Made by a program: the position numbers and the translations under genes. DNA of 64,000 nucleotides from Sycon ciliatum (taxonomy: Eukaryota > Porifera > Calcarea > Leucosolenida > Sycettidae). The notes beneath the pieces are model-generated. The model was not told the origin of the DNA and did not search any database. It saw only the letters and a program-made list of their open reading frames with translations. The stretch lies in assembly GCF_964019385.1 (NCBI RefSeq), contig NC_088649.1, forward strand, positions 15,844,347-15,908,346, written 5' to 3'. Of the stretch, positions 44,136-54,217 are shown piece by piece (positions within the stretch are counted from its first letter, which is position 1; each line of letters opens with the position of its first letter).

Positions 44136-45650
44136 CAGTTGTGGCAAGTGAAATCCGACACTTGTCATAGGGGACAGCGCCACAAATGGACACCAATGAT
44201 GCAATGCACTGCACCTAATTTGTACTGTACTATAGAGCCGTATGCATCCCAAACAGGTCGAAAGGTCACAGTGTAGCTACACACAGTTCACAAACATGGT
44301 ACACATAAGGAGTATTGGTATCCAATCCCTATTCATTTTTGCCAGCATCTTTTGAACCTTGACTGTGATGAGTACGAGTTTTGTCATCAGACAGATAAAG
44401 TTGTATGTAACACATGTACGAGGTGGTTCGCAATTTTTGGACATGTCGTAATTTTTGGAAAAATCAGTTAAATATGGAAGTAGAATCCTCCTGAGTTGTT
44501 GTCCTCTCCTTGGTGGACAAATCTTCGATAAGAGTGTCTTCTTGTGGTCCTCAAGTTTCTTTGCGCCAATTTTTAGCGGTGAAGGCCGTTTCTTTCTGGG
44601 CGTTTTCTTTATTATTCTTAGGTAATGTAATGAGTATCGCATAACGGAGAGAATGTCGACATGGGGGATGTTGTATCCCTTCCATCAACTCCAGGGACTA
44701 CGTCTTCCACCTCGAATCCGCCTGGAAGAGTCTCCTCGCCTTCTCAACCGGTGCGTTTGTGGAGGGGTTCTGGTCAGGAGAAATATTTTTTAGCAGTGCG
44801 AGCGTTCCACTCACCTGGCACCAGTGAGCACTTCCTAACCAAGAAGGACGCAGCGGCTAGTTACGGCGCTAGCCCTCCACTCTTTGCGAAATATGAGAAG
44901 GAGATGGGCCACTCTGGAGTACTCTCCTCTGTTCTTGAATATTACGTCCGTGAAAAACCTTTAGTGACCCTTTAAATTGTGTGTCACATTGAAAAGCCTT
45001 GAAAAGCTTGCTATGGCCTGTCATTAGAACTCATATCAGCCGGTCTCATAGGCATAGCCTTACCCCATTTTCATGTCCTGGGCAAGTTTTACTTGTTCAC
45101 ACCATTGCAGACTGCTGCTAGATGCTATTTAATTTAGTTGTCCAATAATTGCTCGCATTGAAAAAGCAGTAGAAAAAGACACCTTCAATGGTTTGGTTGG
45201 GTTTGGTTTTTATTATTTCAGTTCGTTGCCTCAACAGTACAAAGTACAAATATCAAGAGGAACGAACGAAAAGAGAAAATAAAACAGAGCAGAGAGGAAG
45301 ATGCAACTGAAACTGAGGAAAGAAAAACGGAGAGAAACGGAGAAGGAATGTGGGCTGGGCGGATTCATGAACCATTACTAGAGCAGGGCAATGCATGAAT
45401 CAGGTCAAGTTGTGACCTCATGCTTCAACTCTATGCCTTCAGGTGTGTGGGGTGGTGGTAAAGTATAAGTGTGCCAGTAGAAAGCAAGAAAGAAATTTAA
45501 GTTATCTTACAAACCAACATAATGGGGTGCTATTTAGAGTGTCCAAAAATAGCAAATGACCTCGTACTGTCCGTATGCAGGGCTGCAGGGGCTGAAGACT
45601 GCATGGTGCAGTCCCTTATGCCAAGTGTTGGATTTCACTTGCCACAACTG
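44136..45650. mobile_element. TA-flanked 1515-bp element, CAGTTGTGGCAAGTG ends
   Basis: Left CAGTTGTGGCAAGTGAAATC and right GATTTCACTTGCCACAACTG, flanked by TA (44134-44135, 45651-45652). Longer relative of the MITE at 40271-40632. Contains a 104-codon ORF (44661-44975). Superfamily unresolved beyond the TA target. Confidence 0.8.
44661..44975 (+). CDS. Hypothetical 104-residue ORF in a DNA element
   Basis: ATG-started frame, Ser/Pro/Thr-rich for ~35 residues, then GQEKYFLAVRAFHSPGTSEH, KKDAAASYGASPPLFAKYEK and EYYVREKPLVTL, which looks globular. Not recognised. It may be the N-terminal part of the lost transposase or a captured exon. A minus-strand ORF at 44277-44642 overlaps only its neighbourhood and is less convincing. 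Confidence 0.3.
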   Translation: MGDVVSLPSTPGTTSSTSNPPGRVSSPSQPVRLWRGSGQEKYFLAVRAFHSPGTSEHFLTKKDAAASYGASPPLFAKYEKEMGHSGVLSSVLEYYVREKPLVTL

Positions 45651-45678
45651 TATTAAAGGGCATGCCGATTTGCACTTA

Positions 45679-46149
45679 GGGGTCGTCCGTAATTATCGAA
45701 AAATTAAAAAATCCGTCCTCGTGCAAAATTCTCTCTGACCCACCCACCCACCTCCCATTTTTTCCCATTAATTTTTGGATTTTTACCGATGCCCGGCTCG
45801 AAAATAATAACTCCTGAGTCCTGACCCCATGTTCACTGATTGCACCTACATGTACATGAATGTCAAGTACTAGTAGCTAAGTAAAGTGAGTAGGTCTACC
45901 GACGGCCATGCACGTCCTACAACTACAAAAGAGTCATGTACCGGTATATCATACTGGTGTTTGCGATCCTACACTACGTCTACAGTGCACTACATGTCAG
46001 TGCAACAAGTGTATGAAAGTCACGGACGAAAACAAAAAGTACGAAAAATCGAAAAATTAAATTCCGCCAGCGCTCTTGACCACCCACCCCCTTGGCCTTT
46101 CTGCATGAGGACGGATTTTTTAATTTTTCGAATAATACGGACGACCCCT
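45679..46149. mobile_element. Harbinger-type MITE (TTA duplication)
   Basis: GGGGTCGTCCGTAATTATCG at the left pairs with the right end near CGAATAATACGGACGACCCC, total TIR ~47 bp; TTA at 45676-45678 and 46150-46152. TWA duplications with GGG-starting ends suit PIF/Harbinger. Non-coding. Confidence 0.75.
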
Positions 46150-46166
46150 TATCATAATATTATTAC

Positions 46167-46461
46167 CGTATATTCTCTATTATAAGAACAGGTCTCCATT
46201 ACTAGCACAGTCTCTAATACTAGCACACTGTGAGCACCTTTCGAAACATTATAAGCACAGTCTCTATTACTAGCACGGTCTTGGTGGAAATCAATGCTAC
46301 ATGCATGATATCTAGCATGTATTTCTTCTTGTTCTGTATGGATGTATTGGTTGAAAAAATATAAGCACGGTCTCCAATATAAGTGCGGTCTCCAATATAA
46401 GCACGGGATAGAGGGGTGTTGAAAAAATAGAAGCACGGCGCTTATAATAGAGAATATACGG
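46167..46461. mobile_element. TA-flanked MITE, CCGTATATTCTC ends
   Basis: CCGTATATTCTCTATTATAA and its inverse, flanked by TA (46165-46166, 46462-46463). The interior is an array of ATAAGCACGGTCTC-like direct repeats. It starts 14 bp from the Harbinger-type MITE. Confidence 0.8.
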
Positions 46462-47218
46462 TATGTTCTTGATAACACAGTAGATGTCTACAAGTGACAA
46501 CAAAGAAAACTAACAGCTATAGAAATATTGAGTACTTACACACAAGTTTGAAGCGTTCATGATGTCTTCGTTGCAAACAGCCTGTGAGATCCAAAGATAT
46601 TATGCCACATAGGAACTTGGGTTCCCTCTCTCGACAGCCCTCCTTCTGTTGCGAAATGCCGATTGGTCGTACAGAGAAATACCAGTACTAGTAGTGCTTT
46701 TCGGAAAAGCAGGGCCAAAGTGCTCCTTCTCTTGGCAATGGTACTGATGACTGTGAAAGAAGAACTGTGCGGGACTACATGTACCGGGTTCATGCACTAA
46801 TGCTATACTGTTAGGCTTTGCAAATTTGGTTACATGAGAAATTTCAACCAGGGTCGAGTTCAGGCTCAGTTGAAAGTCTGTACGATAGACAAAATGAGTG
46901 ATACGCACAAAGAGACCCCAAATGTAGAGTTGCACACTTTTGCCAGTTTTGGGGGTTACGAAAACTCACAGCACGTGTGTCAAATACGTTCGTACTACGT
47001 ACAAACGAAGTATAGTGTGCATTTTAGCTTCCTCCTTATTGGACTGTTTTCACAGCCATTGTAGCTTCCTCCGTGTAAGACTGTTTTCACAGCCATTTCA
47101 GCTCATTTTCTCTCGGTACTAAGCTGTTGATCTTGCACTTGTGTTTATTTTGCCCGTACAAGAGGCTTGGAACCTTGAGTATAGTGTGCATGCGGTTTTG
47201 TTGACAAAACTAAAATTA
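46462..47218. other. No gene recognised
   Basis: Short ORFs on both strands, none recognised. Confidence 0.4.
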
Positions 47219-47268
47219 CCGTAAAATCCCGCCAACAGGCCAGAGCGCCCCTACCTCCTCGACGCTTT

Positions 47269-47288
47269 GGGGGGGGGGGGGGGGGGGG
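47269..47288. repeat. G20 homopolymer
   Basis: Uninterrupted run of 20 G, 50 bp inside the left end of the element at 47219. Confidence 0.95.
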
Positions 47289-47524
47289 CGGATGGGCGAG
47301 TCCTACTTGCCGCATGCAGTACTGTACTATATTGTACTGTACATGAAAAAGTACCCTACGAAAACCCTTGATTCCAAACCTACAAAAGCCTCTTGTACGG
47401 GCAAGAACAAAGTAATACAGCTAGCGTGTGTTGAAGAAGAAAATGAGCGGAAACATACTGTATGCTGTGAAACACGCATGAGGCATGATCAGGACAAGAC
47501 AGTTGAAAAGAAAAGGAAAGAAAA

Positions 47525-47563
<39 letters not shown>

Positions 47564-48056
47564 TCACACAACAACAACAACAACAAGTGCCATACGCATG
47601 AACGTTAACGGCCAACGCCAAGGCTGTACCCTACGAAAACTATTCGTGCATCTCGTGCACCGACCAAAAGTCAAGAGCCAGGAGTCGTACAGATCCGTCA
47701 AAAATCAGGCTTTGTGCGATCCCTGGCCTGGTCAAGAGGATGGGCATCAGGAAAAAGTACAGTACCTGCTACCTTGGCCGTTACCGAGGCCCGCTGCCCC
47801 GTATAACTGACTGCAAGTGGTTCCTAAACCAGTTCCTATTCCTCATTGTTGTTTCTTTTTTCCCCTCTAGTTTTCTTTTTACGGTATTATAATTTCACGG
47901 AGAAGGCGGAGAGCCCGAACGTGTGCAGTTTTATTTTTATTATTTGCCATGGCGACCCCCGTAAGTCCAAATAACGGGCAGGGTTGGGCCTTTTTCTTTC
48001 TTCTCAGATTGAAATTCTTACCAGGCGTGGGCCATCCCCTGAAAAAGAAACTGGTA

Positions 48057-48640
48057 CAGGTCTGCTCTCGATATAACAACTCTCACTTGTACATAAACCT
48101 CGCTAGTACATAAAAAAATCAAATCCCGCGCCGAAACAGCATCACTCCCATACAAATTTTGTTCTACACAACATAATCCTACATAACATAAACCTCGACA
48201 TAACACACGCTACAGCGCGGTCCCCGACGTGCGCACTCTCGATACAACATAAATTCACTTGCACGGTACGATCAAGCGGTAGCTGTAGCTGGGCAGTTTA
48301 GTCCTACATAACGTAAACCTCGGCATAACGCACCCTACGGCGCAGTCCACGACGTGTGCACTCTCGATACAACGTAGATTCACGTGCGCGGTACAATCAA
48401 GCTGTAGCCGTAGCTAGCCAGTTTAGTCTTATTGTGCATAATTATATTCTGCGGCATTGATGGTATCTGATGTCGATGGTGGTACAGTGTGTATGTTTGC
48501 ACGGTTGAACCCGCCTTGTAATACCCTTCATTTTGAGGTGCATCTTGTATTTTACACACGGTTTTCTACATAACATAACTCTCGATATAACATACTTTTT
48601 GCGTGGTCCCAGAGATTACGTTATATGGAGAGTAGACCTG
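48057..48640. mobile_element. pogo/Tigger-like MITE (TA duplication), nested
   Basis: CAGGTCTGCTCTCGATATAA at the left and TTATATGGAGAGTAGACCTG at the right; TA at 48055-48056 and 48641-48642. Ends of the CAG...CTCGATATAAC type are usual in pogo/Tigger elements. The interior is largely a two-unit tandem repeat. Confidence 0.75.
48177..48426. repeat. Tandem repeat, two 125-bp units
   Basis: The unit TCCTACATAACATAAACCTC...CAGTTTAG at 48177-48301 repeats, with substitutions, at 48302-48426. Each unit carries CTCGATACAAC-type motifs that resemble the element's own termini. Confidence 0.8.
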
Positions 48641-48751
48641 TATTGTGTTACTCCTTGGTGGGCACTGTTACGTACATTTCCAATGGGGTCGAGCATGCGT
48701 CTGCAGTACAGTACGGCATCACAGAGTCATCTGGTCATACGAGGATACAAT

Positions 48752-48770
48752 CAAGAGTCCATAACTCTTG
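48752..48770. mobile_element. 19-bp relic of the CAAGAGT-ended MITE family
   Basis: CAAGAGTCCATAACTCTTG flanked by ATACAAT on both sides (48745-48751, 48771-48777). The 7-bp duplication is perfect and has the length seen at the full-size copies. Confidence 0.6.
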
Positions 48771-48866
48771 ATACAATCAATCACGTCCCTGACAAGAAGT
48801 CAGGGAGGGGCGCGGATGGGAGAGATGGGGCGCTCTGGCGCTCTGGCGGGATTTTACGGTATAATA

Positions 48867-49128
48867 GGGAGGTTCTGCTATACGTGAAACGTCGAGAAAT
48901 CACGTGGAATGTGTACTGGGAATTTCCCCTTCCATATTTGGCAGTTTTCTGCATGCAGTTGATCGATACCCAGCAAATCCGTACGCATTTACTCTGCGTG
49001 TGCCACAACGTAGAGAACCCCATCTCCGCGTAGAAATCTGGAGCCAAAACACGCGAAGCCGTAGACTCTAACCCAGACACCTGCTCTCTACGTGATTTCT
49101 CTACGTTTCACGTATAGCAGAACCTTTG
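48867..49128. mobile_element. TA-flanked MITE, GGTTCTGC ends, copy 1
   Basis: GGGAGGTTCTGCTATACGTG and CACGTATAGCAGAACCTTTG; inverted similarity continues to ~34 bp (AGAAATCACGT). TA at 48865-48866 and 49129-49130. Related copies at 58650 and 62959. Confidence 0.75.
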
Positions 49129-50460
49129 TACTGACTTCTTGGGATGAACCAAAGGCATTTCGCGAGTTCGCATTGCACGCGTCCATCGCAGATCGCGTCG
49201 CATCGTGAGTCGCGTGCGATGCGAACTCGCGAAATACCATTCACAGAAGAAGTCAGCGATGCGACAAAGCCTTGCTGATTTGGGTACGCCACCACGGTAT
49301 TCGCGCGGGCGGTACAACTTCTATAAAATGATAGGCAACTCTTGAACCTTTGTACAACTTTGCAGTAGAAAAGGCCAACATCGTACGCCAAATCGCTTGT
49401 CGCATCGCAAAAGTTGAGCCAAGCTCAACTTCCGCGATGGCCCTGTTGCGGCAGTTGAGTGGGGTCCGCGATGGTTGCGATTCGGGGATTTCCCGGTTTC
49501 GCGGCTGTCGCAACGCGTGTCGCATCGCAAAAAGCGGGATTCACAGAAGCTTTTTTTGCGATGCGACACGCGATGCGACGCGATCTGTGACGGATGCGTG
49601 CGAGGCGAACTCGCGAAATACCATTCACAGAAGAAGTCAGCGATGCGACAATGTCTTGCTGATTTGGGTACAGTCCGTGCGCCAAGCTGCAAGGGGAGGT
49701 ATATTATGCTCGGCAGGCCGCGAAAGAGAGGCTTACTGGAAGACTAAAGGCCGATTCACAATACAAATTTCTGCGACGTGACACGAGTCGCGAGCTGTCG
49801 CAAGCTGTCGCAATGCACCTGTCGCAGAAGTTGAAGAAAGTTCAACTTTTGCGACATGCGACACGTGACACGCGACATACACAAATGGAGTACAGTTTCG
49901 ACCCTGGGTGCACGTGCAGTGCACGTGCATAGTACAACTTGTGCATGAGGATGTCGCAAACATGAAGAATATTGTGAACCGTGTGTCGCTGTCGCAGCTC
50001 GTAGCATGTGTCACAAGTCGCATGTCGCGTCGCAGAAAGTTGTATTGTGAATCGACCTTTAAGCGGGATTCGAATACTCACAGAAGATTTTTGGCGATGC
50101 GACACGCGATCTGCGACGGACGCGTGCGATGCGAACTCGCGAAATACCATTCACAGAAGAAGTCTGTGATGCGACAACATCTTGCTGATTTGGCTACGTC
50201 ACCATGATATTCGCGTGGTTTGATACAACTTGTACCAATTTATAAGCAACTCTTGAACCCTTGTAGAACTTTGCTGTAGAAAAGCTAGAAGGTCAAAATC
50301 GTACGCCAAATCGCTTGTCGCATCGCATCGCATCGCAAAAGTTGAGCCAAGCTCAACTTCTGCGATGGCCTGCGATGGCCCAGTGGAGTGCGACATGACT
50401 GCGATTTGGGGTTTTCCCGGTTTCGCGCCTGTAGCATCGCATGTCGCATGCGACGCATTT
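49129..50460. repeat. Cluster of GCGATGCGAC-rich inverted and direct repeats
   Basis: A ~380-bp unit (GCGATGCGAACTCGCGAAAT...CACAGAAGAAGTC...CGTACGCCAAATCGCTTGTC...) occurs at ~49205-49520 and ~50095-50450, with a shorter part at ~49555-49690. Each begins with a local inverted repeat of TTTCGCGAGTTCGCA. The MITE at 49747-50059 separates the copies. CpG-rich and non-coding. Confidence 0.7.
49747..50059. mobile_element. TA-flanked 313-bp MITE, GCCGATTCACAATAC ends
   Basis: AAGGCCGATTCACAATACAA at the left and TTGTATTGTGAATCGACCTT at the right; TA at 49745-49746 and 50060-50061. Internal TGTCGCA/TGCGACA motifs are densely repeated. An inverted partial copy lies at 58459-58649. Confidence 0.8.
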
Positions 50461-50983
50461 TTCCCCCCTTTTTATTTTCCCAGTACATGTACGTAGGTAT
50501 TTTACTACTCCGTGGTTTTTCCACAACTTCATTCTTTTTACCAACCGTGGGCCATGCCCTGGGTTATCAAAATGGGTGCCTTAATATTTTTTAATTATAA
50601 TACCATTGCATTTATGATACGACTGTAGACAATTGTTTATCCACTGCACATGCGACAAGCTGCAACAGCGACACACGGTTTACAATACTGTTAATCAACT
50701 AATTTTCGCTGGCAATTTAATTTCCCTGATTTCGCCGCTGGGTATTATTATTATTGTTATTATTTGTTTTACATCGGAAGCTCAACAGTGCAGCTGCACA
50801 AATATGAAGAGGCCGATGGGACCGAAAAAAATAAGAATAAATTAAAATTAAACAATGTATATACATCAGTGTAAATGCTCATACATCAGTGTAAATGTTC
50901 AAATGTTTAGAAAAAAAGGGGGGATGAGTGGTGAACATAAAGAAAAAAGAAGAATAACGTATGCTGAATGATCCTGGGCAATA

Positions 50984-51001
50984 TATTATTATTATTATTA
51001 T
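50984..51001. repeat. (ATT)n microsatellite
   Basis: Six ATT units directly before the open frame of the Penelope-like element. Confidence 0.85.
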
Positions 51002-51130
51002 CACGACTACCTCAGATTCAGTACACTACTGGCCGAGAATGACAGCAAACAGCAAGTCAAACTCCTCGCCAAGTACGAGAAAAACATCAAATGGCTGCGT
51101 GCAAAGCGGTATGGCTCCTTTAAGCCCAAC

Positions 51131-53827
51131 ATGGACACGATTATTAATCTGGCCAACATCGAACTATCCCCTGTGCAAAAGGAATTACTTTGCCGGGGAA
51201 CGGAGTTTGGTATTCCTCCTTCTAACAACATAAAGGAAATAGTTCTTACGCAATTCGAAATGTTCCACAAAAAACTCATGAAGAATTTTACACCAGTGTC
51301 TGAAAATCAGCGTGCTATCTGTACGGCTAATCTTCGAGCCATCGCCGAAGAACACGCAGAAAAACCTCCAGACCGAAGCACATTTTCATTATCCAGAGAA
51401 CACCTTAAGGCTCGACGTCATCTTACGAACAACAACGATATTAGAATCACAAGACCAGACAAGGGCCGAGCTACAGTTATTATCAGCACACAAGAGTACA
51501 ATACAAAAATGGCGGTCATCCTTGAGGACACGAGTAAGTTTGTCCAACTCGGTCCGGTATCTACTCATGACAACACAGTTCGAGTAGAGAAAAAGTTGAA
51601 TAGTTTTCTCAAGAGACTTAAAGAAAATAAACAGATATCGGAGGAAGAGTTTTTCAAAATGCGGCCAATTGGTTCCGTCCGGCCACGTCTCTATGGGCTA
51701 CCAAAAATACATAAACCGAACTGTCCGTTGCGCCCCATATTATCCATGGTTGCATCACCACAATATAATATCTCTACATGGCTGTGTGGTTGGCTTGACA
51801 TCGTGCAAACGTTCTATTGCAAACATACAGTTAAAGACACCTTCGAATTCATTGACGTCCTTCGCTCCCACCCGGTTCCGGCCTCCGCGCATATGTGCTC
51901 GTTTGATGTTGTTAGTCTGTTCACGAACGTCCCGTTAGAAGAGACTATCAATATTTGCCTAGATGTGTTGTACCGAAATGATGAAGTTGACACGCCATGG
52001 ATATCGGAGACGGCGTTCCGGGAACTGATGTTGCTCGTGACGACTGGTGTGGAGTTTTCCTTCGGTGACATTATGTACAGGCAGGTTGATGGGGTAGCCA
52101 TGGGCTCTCCATTGGGTCCAGTTTTAGCGAATGTGTTCGTTGGTTACTGCGAGTCACTGATTGCAGAACAGTTGTGGCCAGCATTGTACGTTCGTTTTGT
52201 TGATGATTCCTTCACCTGGTTTGATTCTCTTGAAGATAGCCAAATCTTTCTTGGTATTCTAAATGACCTACATCCTTCCATACGTTTTACGTGTGAACAC
52301 GAACAAGCCAACAAACTTCCCTTTCTAGACGTCCTTGTGGAAAAGTCTAGTCAGGGTACCGTAACATCTGTGTACAGAAAGCCTACATTCACCGGCCAGT
52401 ACATAATGTTTGACTCGTATTGTTCGTACCAATACAAGGTGAATTTAGTGCGTAACTTGGTGGATCGAGCAGAGCGTATTTGCTCCTCTTCCAAACTAGC
52501 TGAGGAACTGGACTTCCTTAAGTCCATTTTTCTAAAGAACGGGTACCCTGACGATCTATTGAAGGAACTCATGAGCGAAAGGCTGGATAAAAAGGAAAAA
52601 CGTTTTGGCCCGGACAAATGTCCCACGTATCTTTCTCTCCCCTGGAAAGGTAACCTCTCATTATCCATGAGTCGCTTGGTACGGAAAATTGTACAGCAAA
52701 CTTACTACGCGGTACATTTTGTACCCGTTTTCACAACTGTACGTGCGTTCACGGTGAGGAAGGATGTCCTACCAACCCAACTTGCATCTAAATTGGTATA
52801 CCAATTTGAGTGCCGACAATGCGGTAGTCGGTACGTTGGTAGGACTCTTCAACATCTGAACGCACGTATCAAGCAGCACGTCCCACTGCATATGCTGACT
52901 GGCTCGGCACGGGCACTGCGACCAAAACGCGGCAGGCCACTGAAGAACCCTCGGGCACAGCCATCGTTAGCACAATTTCCGTCATCGGCAATAGTGCCTC
53001 CATTACCCGTATCGAGAGCCTTGGAGTCGGGTAATGGGCATATTGTCACCACAACACAATGCACCATAACAACACAAGATAACACACCACAACAACATTC
53101 GGCTCAAGACCAAAGTGGACGCTGTGATGAGGTAATGCCCTCATCGCCGTCTTTGCCGTTGCCTCCCCCAGAACCGCCACCTACATCTATCATCGGCGGT
53201 ACTGGGGCTGAGTCTGTGGTGTCGGTGTCGGTGGCACGTGCATATATGGATGAGGCAAGCACTGATTGTGAACAACGAGAAAGAAGGCTGAAGGGAACGG
53301 AATTCAACAAAGAAAGTAACACGACCAACATTCAAAGACCTAGACGATCAACGGCTAATTATTCAATGAATTATTACAGTACTGGAGATCAAGCATCGGC
53401 GAGGACACTGGGAACACAAGATTTAACAACAACAACAACAACAAGTTGCCATCAAGATCAAAGGAGGAGTCAACGAACAGAGGTTAAACAACGTCAAACG
53501 AGCCTGGGACCGATCAGTGTTGATGAGGAGAATGACACGGAGGACGACACTGAGGACGAGTTGGGAGATGAGACGGAGGACGAGGCTGCGGTTGTTGGAG
53601 ACGAGGAATCAGATGGTGATTGTGATCGTAAGAAGTCTGCCGTTTTTCTTCACTTGTTGTCTCACCCTAAGTGTCTGCAGGTGTATGATGATTTTAGTTT
53701 TTCTGTTCTTTGTCGTGCACGGTATGCTAGTCAGTTGAAAGTACTTGAGGCTGTTTGTATTCGTTTGCATAAGCCTGATCTTTGTAAGCAGAAGAAACAT
53801 GTAGTTGCGTTAAAATTGTTTTCGTAG
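51131..53827 (+). CDS. Penelope-like element polyprotein (RT plus split GIY-YIG)
   Basis: 898 codons from this ATG; the same frame is open upstream to ~50984 (KYEKNIKWLRAKRYGSF), so the true start is upstream or truncated, and a splice acceptor-like CTACCTCAG lies at ~51016. RT landmarks: RLYGLPKIHK (~186-195), SFDVVSLFTNVPLEE (~257-271), GVAMGSPLGPVLAN (~321), YVRFVDDSF with catalytic Asp-Asp (~353-361). GIY-YIG part: YQFECRQCGSRYVGRT (~557-572) and NARIKQHVP. Its usual second half, SAVFLHLLSHPKCLQVYDD and QLKVLEAVCIRLHKPDLCKQ, comes only at ~838-890. Between them lie ~250 residues of Pro/Ser/Thr- and Asp/Glu-rich sequence with an AT-hook-like RPKRGRPLKNP (~597-607). No stop or frameshift is seen. 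The region 53828-54160 downstream has no gene. Confidence 0.9.
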   Translation: MDTIINLANIELSPVQKELLCRGTEFGIPPSNNIKEIVLTQFEMFHKKLMKNFTPVSENQRAICTANLRAIAEEHAEKPPDRSTFSLSREHLKARRHLTNNNDIRITRPDKGRATVIISTQEYNTKMAVILEDTSKFVQLGPVSTHDNTVRVEKKLNSFLKRLKENKQISEEEFFKMRPIGSVRPRLYGLPKIHKPNCPLRPILSMVASPQYNISTWLCGWLDIVQTFYCKHTVKDTFEFIDVLRSHPVPASAHMCSFDVVSLFTNVPLEETINICLDVLYRNDEVDTPWISETAFRELMLLVTTGVEFSFGDIMYRQVDGVAMGSPLGPVLANVFVGYCESLIAEQLWPALYVRFVDDSFTWFDSLEDSQIFLGILNDLHPSIRFTCEHEQANKLPFLDVLVEKSSQGTVTSVYRKPTFTGQYIMFDSYCSYQYKVNLVRNLVDRAERICSSSKLAEELDFLKSIFLKNGYPDDLLKELMSERLDKKEKRFGPDKCPTYLSLPWKGNLSLSMSRLVRKIVQQTYYAVHFVPVFTTVRAFTVRKDVLPTQLASKLVYQFECRQCGSRYVGRTLQHLNARIKQHVPLHMLTGSARALRPKRGRPLKNPRAQPSLAQFPSSAIVPPLPVSRALESGNGHIVTTTQCTITTQDNTPQQHSAQDQSGRCDEVMPSSPSLPLPPPEPPPTSIIGGTGAESVVSVSVARAYMDEASTDCEQRERRLKGTEFNKESNTTNIQRPRRSTANYSMNYYSTGDQASARTLGTQDLTTTTTTSCHQDQRRSQRTEVKQRQTSLGPISVDEENDTEDDTEDELGDETEDEAAVVGDEESDGDCDRKKSAVFLHLLSHPKCLQVYDDFSFSVLCRARYASQLKVLEAVCIRLHKPDLCKQKKHVVALKLFS

Positions 53828-54160
53828 GTGCACAGCATGATTGTTTGTCTCACTACACAGTTTTAGCGTTATAATTATTAGTTTTCACCCACCGTTGCAC
53901 TTAGCTCTCACTTCACTTCTATTGTCTCACCTTCCCTCATTCTATTTTGGCACTGTATTTTGTTCTCGTAACACATCATTGAATGTATATTTAATCATTG
54001 TTCAGCATGGTTACTCTTCAGTCACGACTTTCCACTGATGAATGTGACAAGAAAATTAATTCTGGTAAACTTTCCTGGCTTCGTTGTAGTGTGGCGATGA
54101 CTGCAGAATTTGTTCTTTTTATTGCTATTATAAAATTGTTGTCTCCACGTCGATTATTTG

Positions 54161-54189
54161 CATTATTATTATTATTATTATTATTATTA
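54161..54189. repeat. (ATT)n tail of the LINE
   Basis: About nine ATT units; on the minus strand an (AAT)n tail ~30 bp after the ORF2 stop, the usual 3' end form of many LINEs. Confidence 0.8.
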
Positions 54190-54217
54190 AATTTTTGATA
54201 GGGCAATCCCCACAGGC

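Larger units (their letters stand above)
47219..48859. mobile_element. TA-flanked element, CCGTAAAATCCCGCC ends, with nested insert
   Basis: CCGTAAAATCCCGCCA at the left and TGGCGGGATTTTACGG at the right, continuing into AGAGCGCCCC; TA at 47217-47218 and 48860-48861. It contains a G20 run, a CA/GT microsatellite at ~47528-47562, the nested element 48057-48640 and the 19-bp relic at 48752. No transposase seen. Confidence 0.7.

Noticed and set aside
47292-47810. 172-codon plus-strand ORF
   Set aside because: Passes through a CA microsatellite, has no recognisable domain and lies inside a non-autonomous TA element.
48057-48640. Tandem repeats here and at 30509-30634 as CRISPR arrays
   Set aside because: Only two long adjacent units without spacers, in a eukaryotic transposon context.
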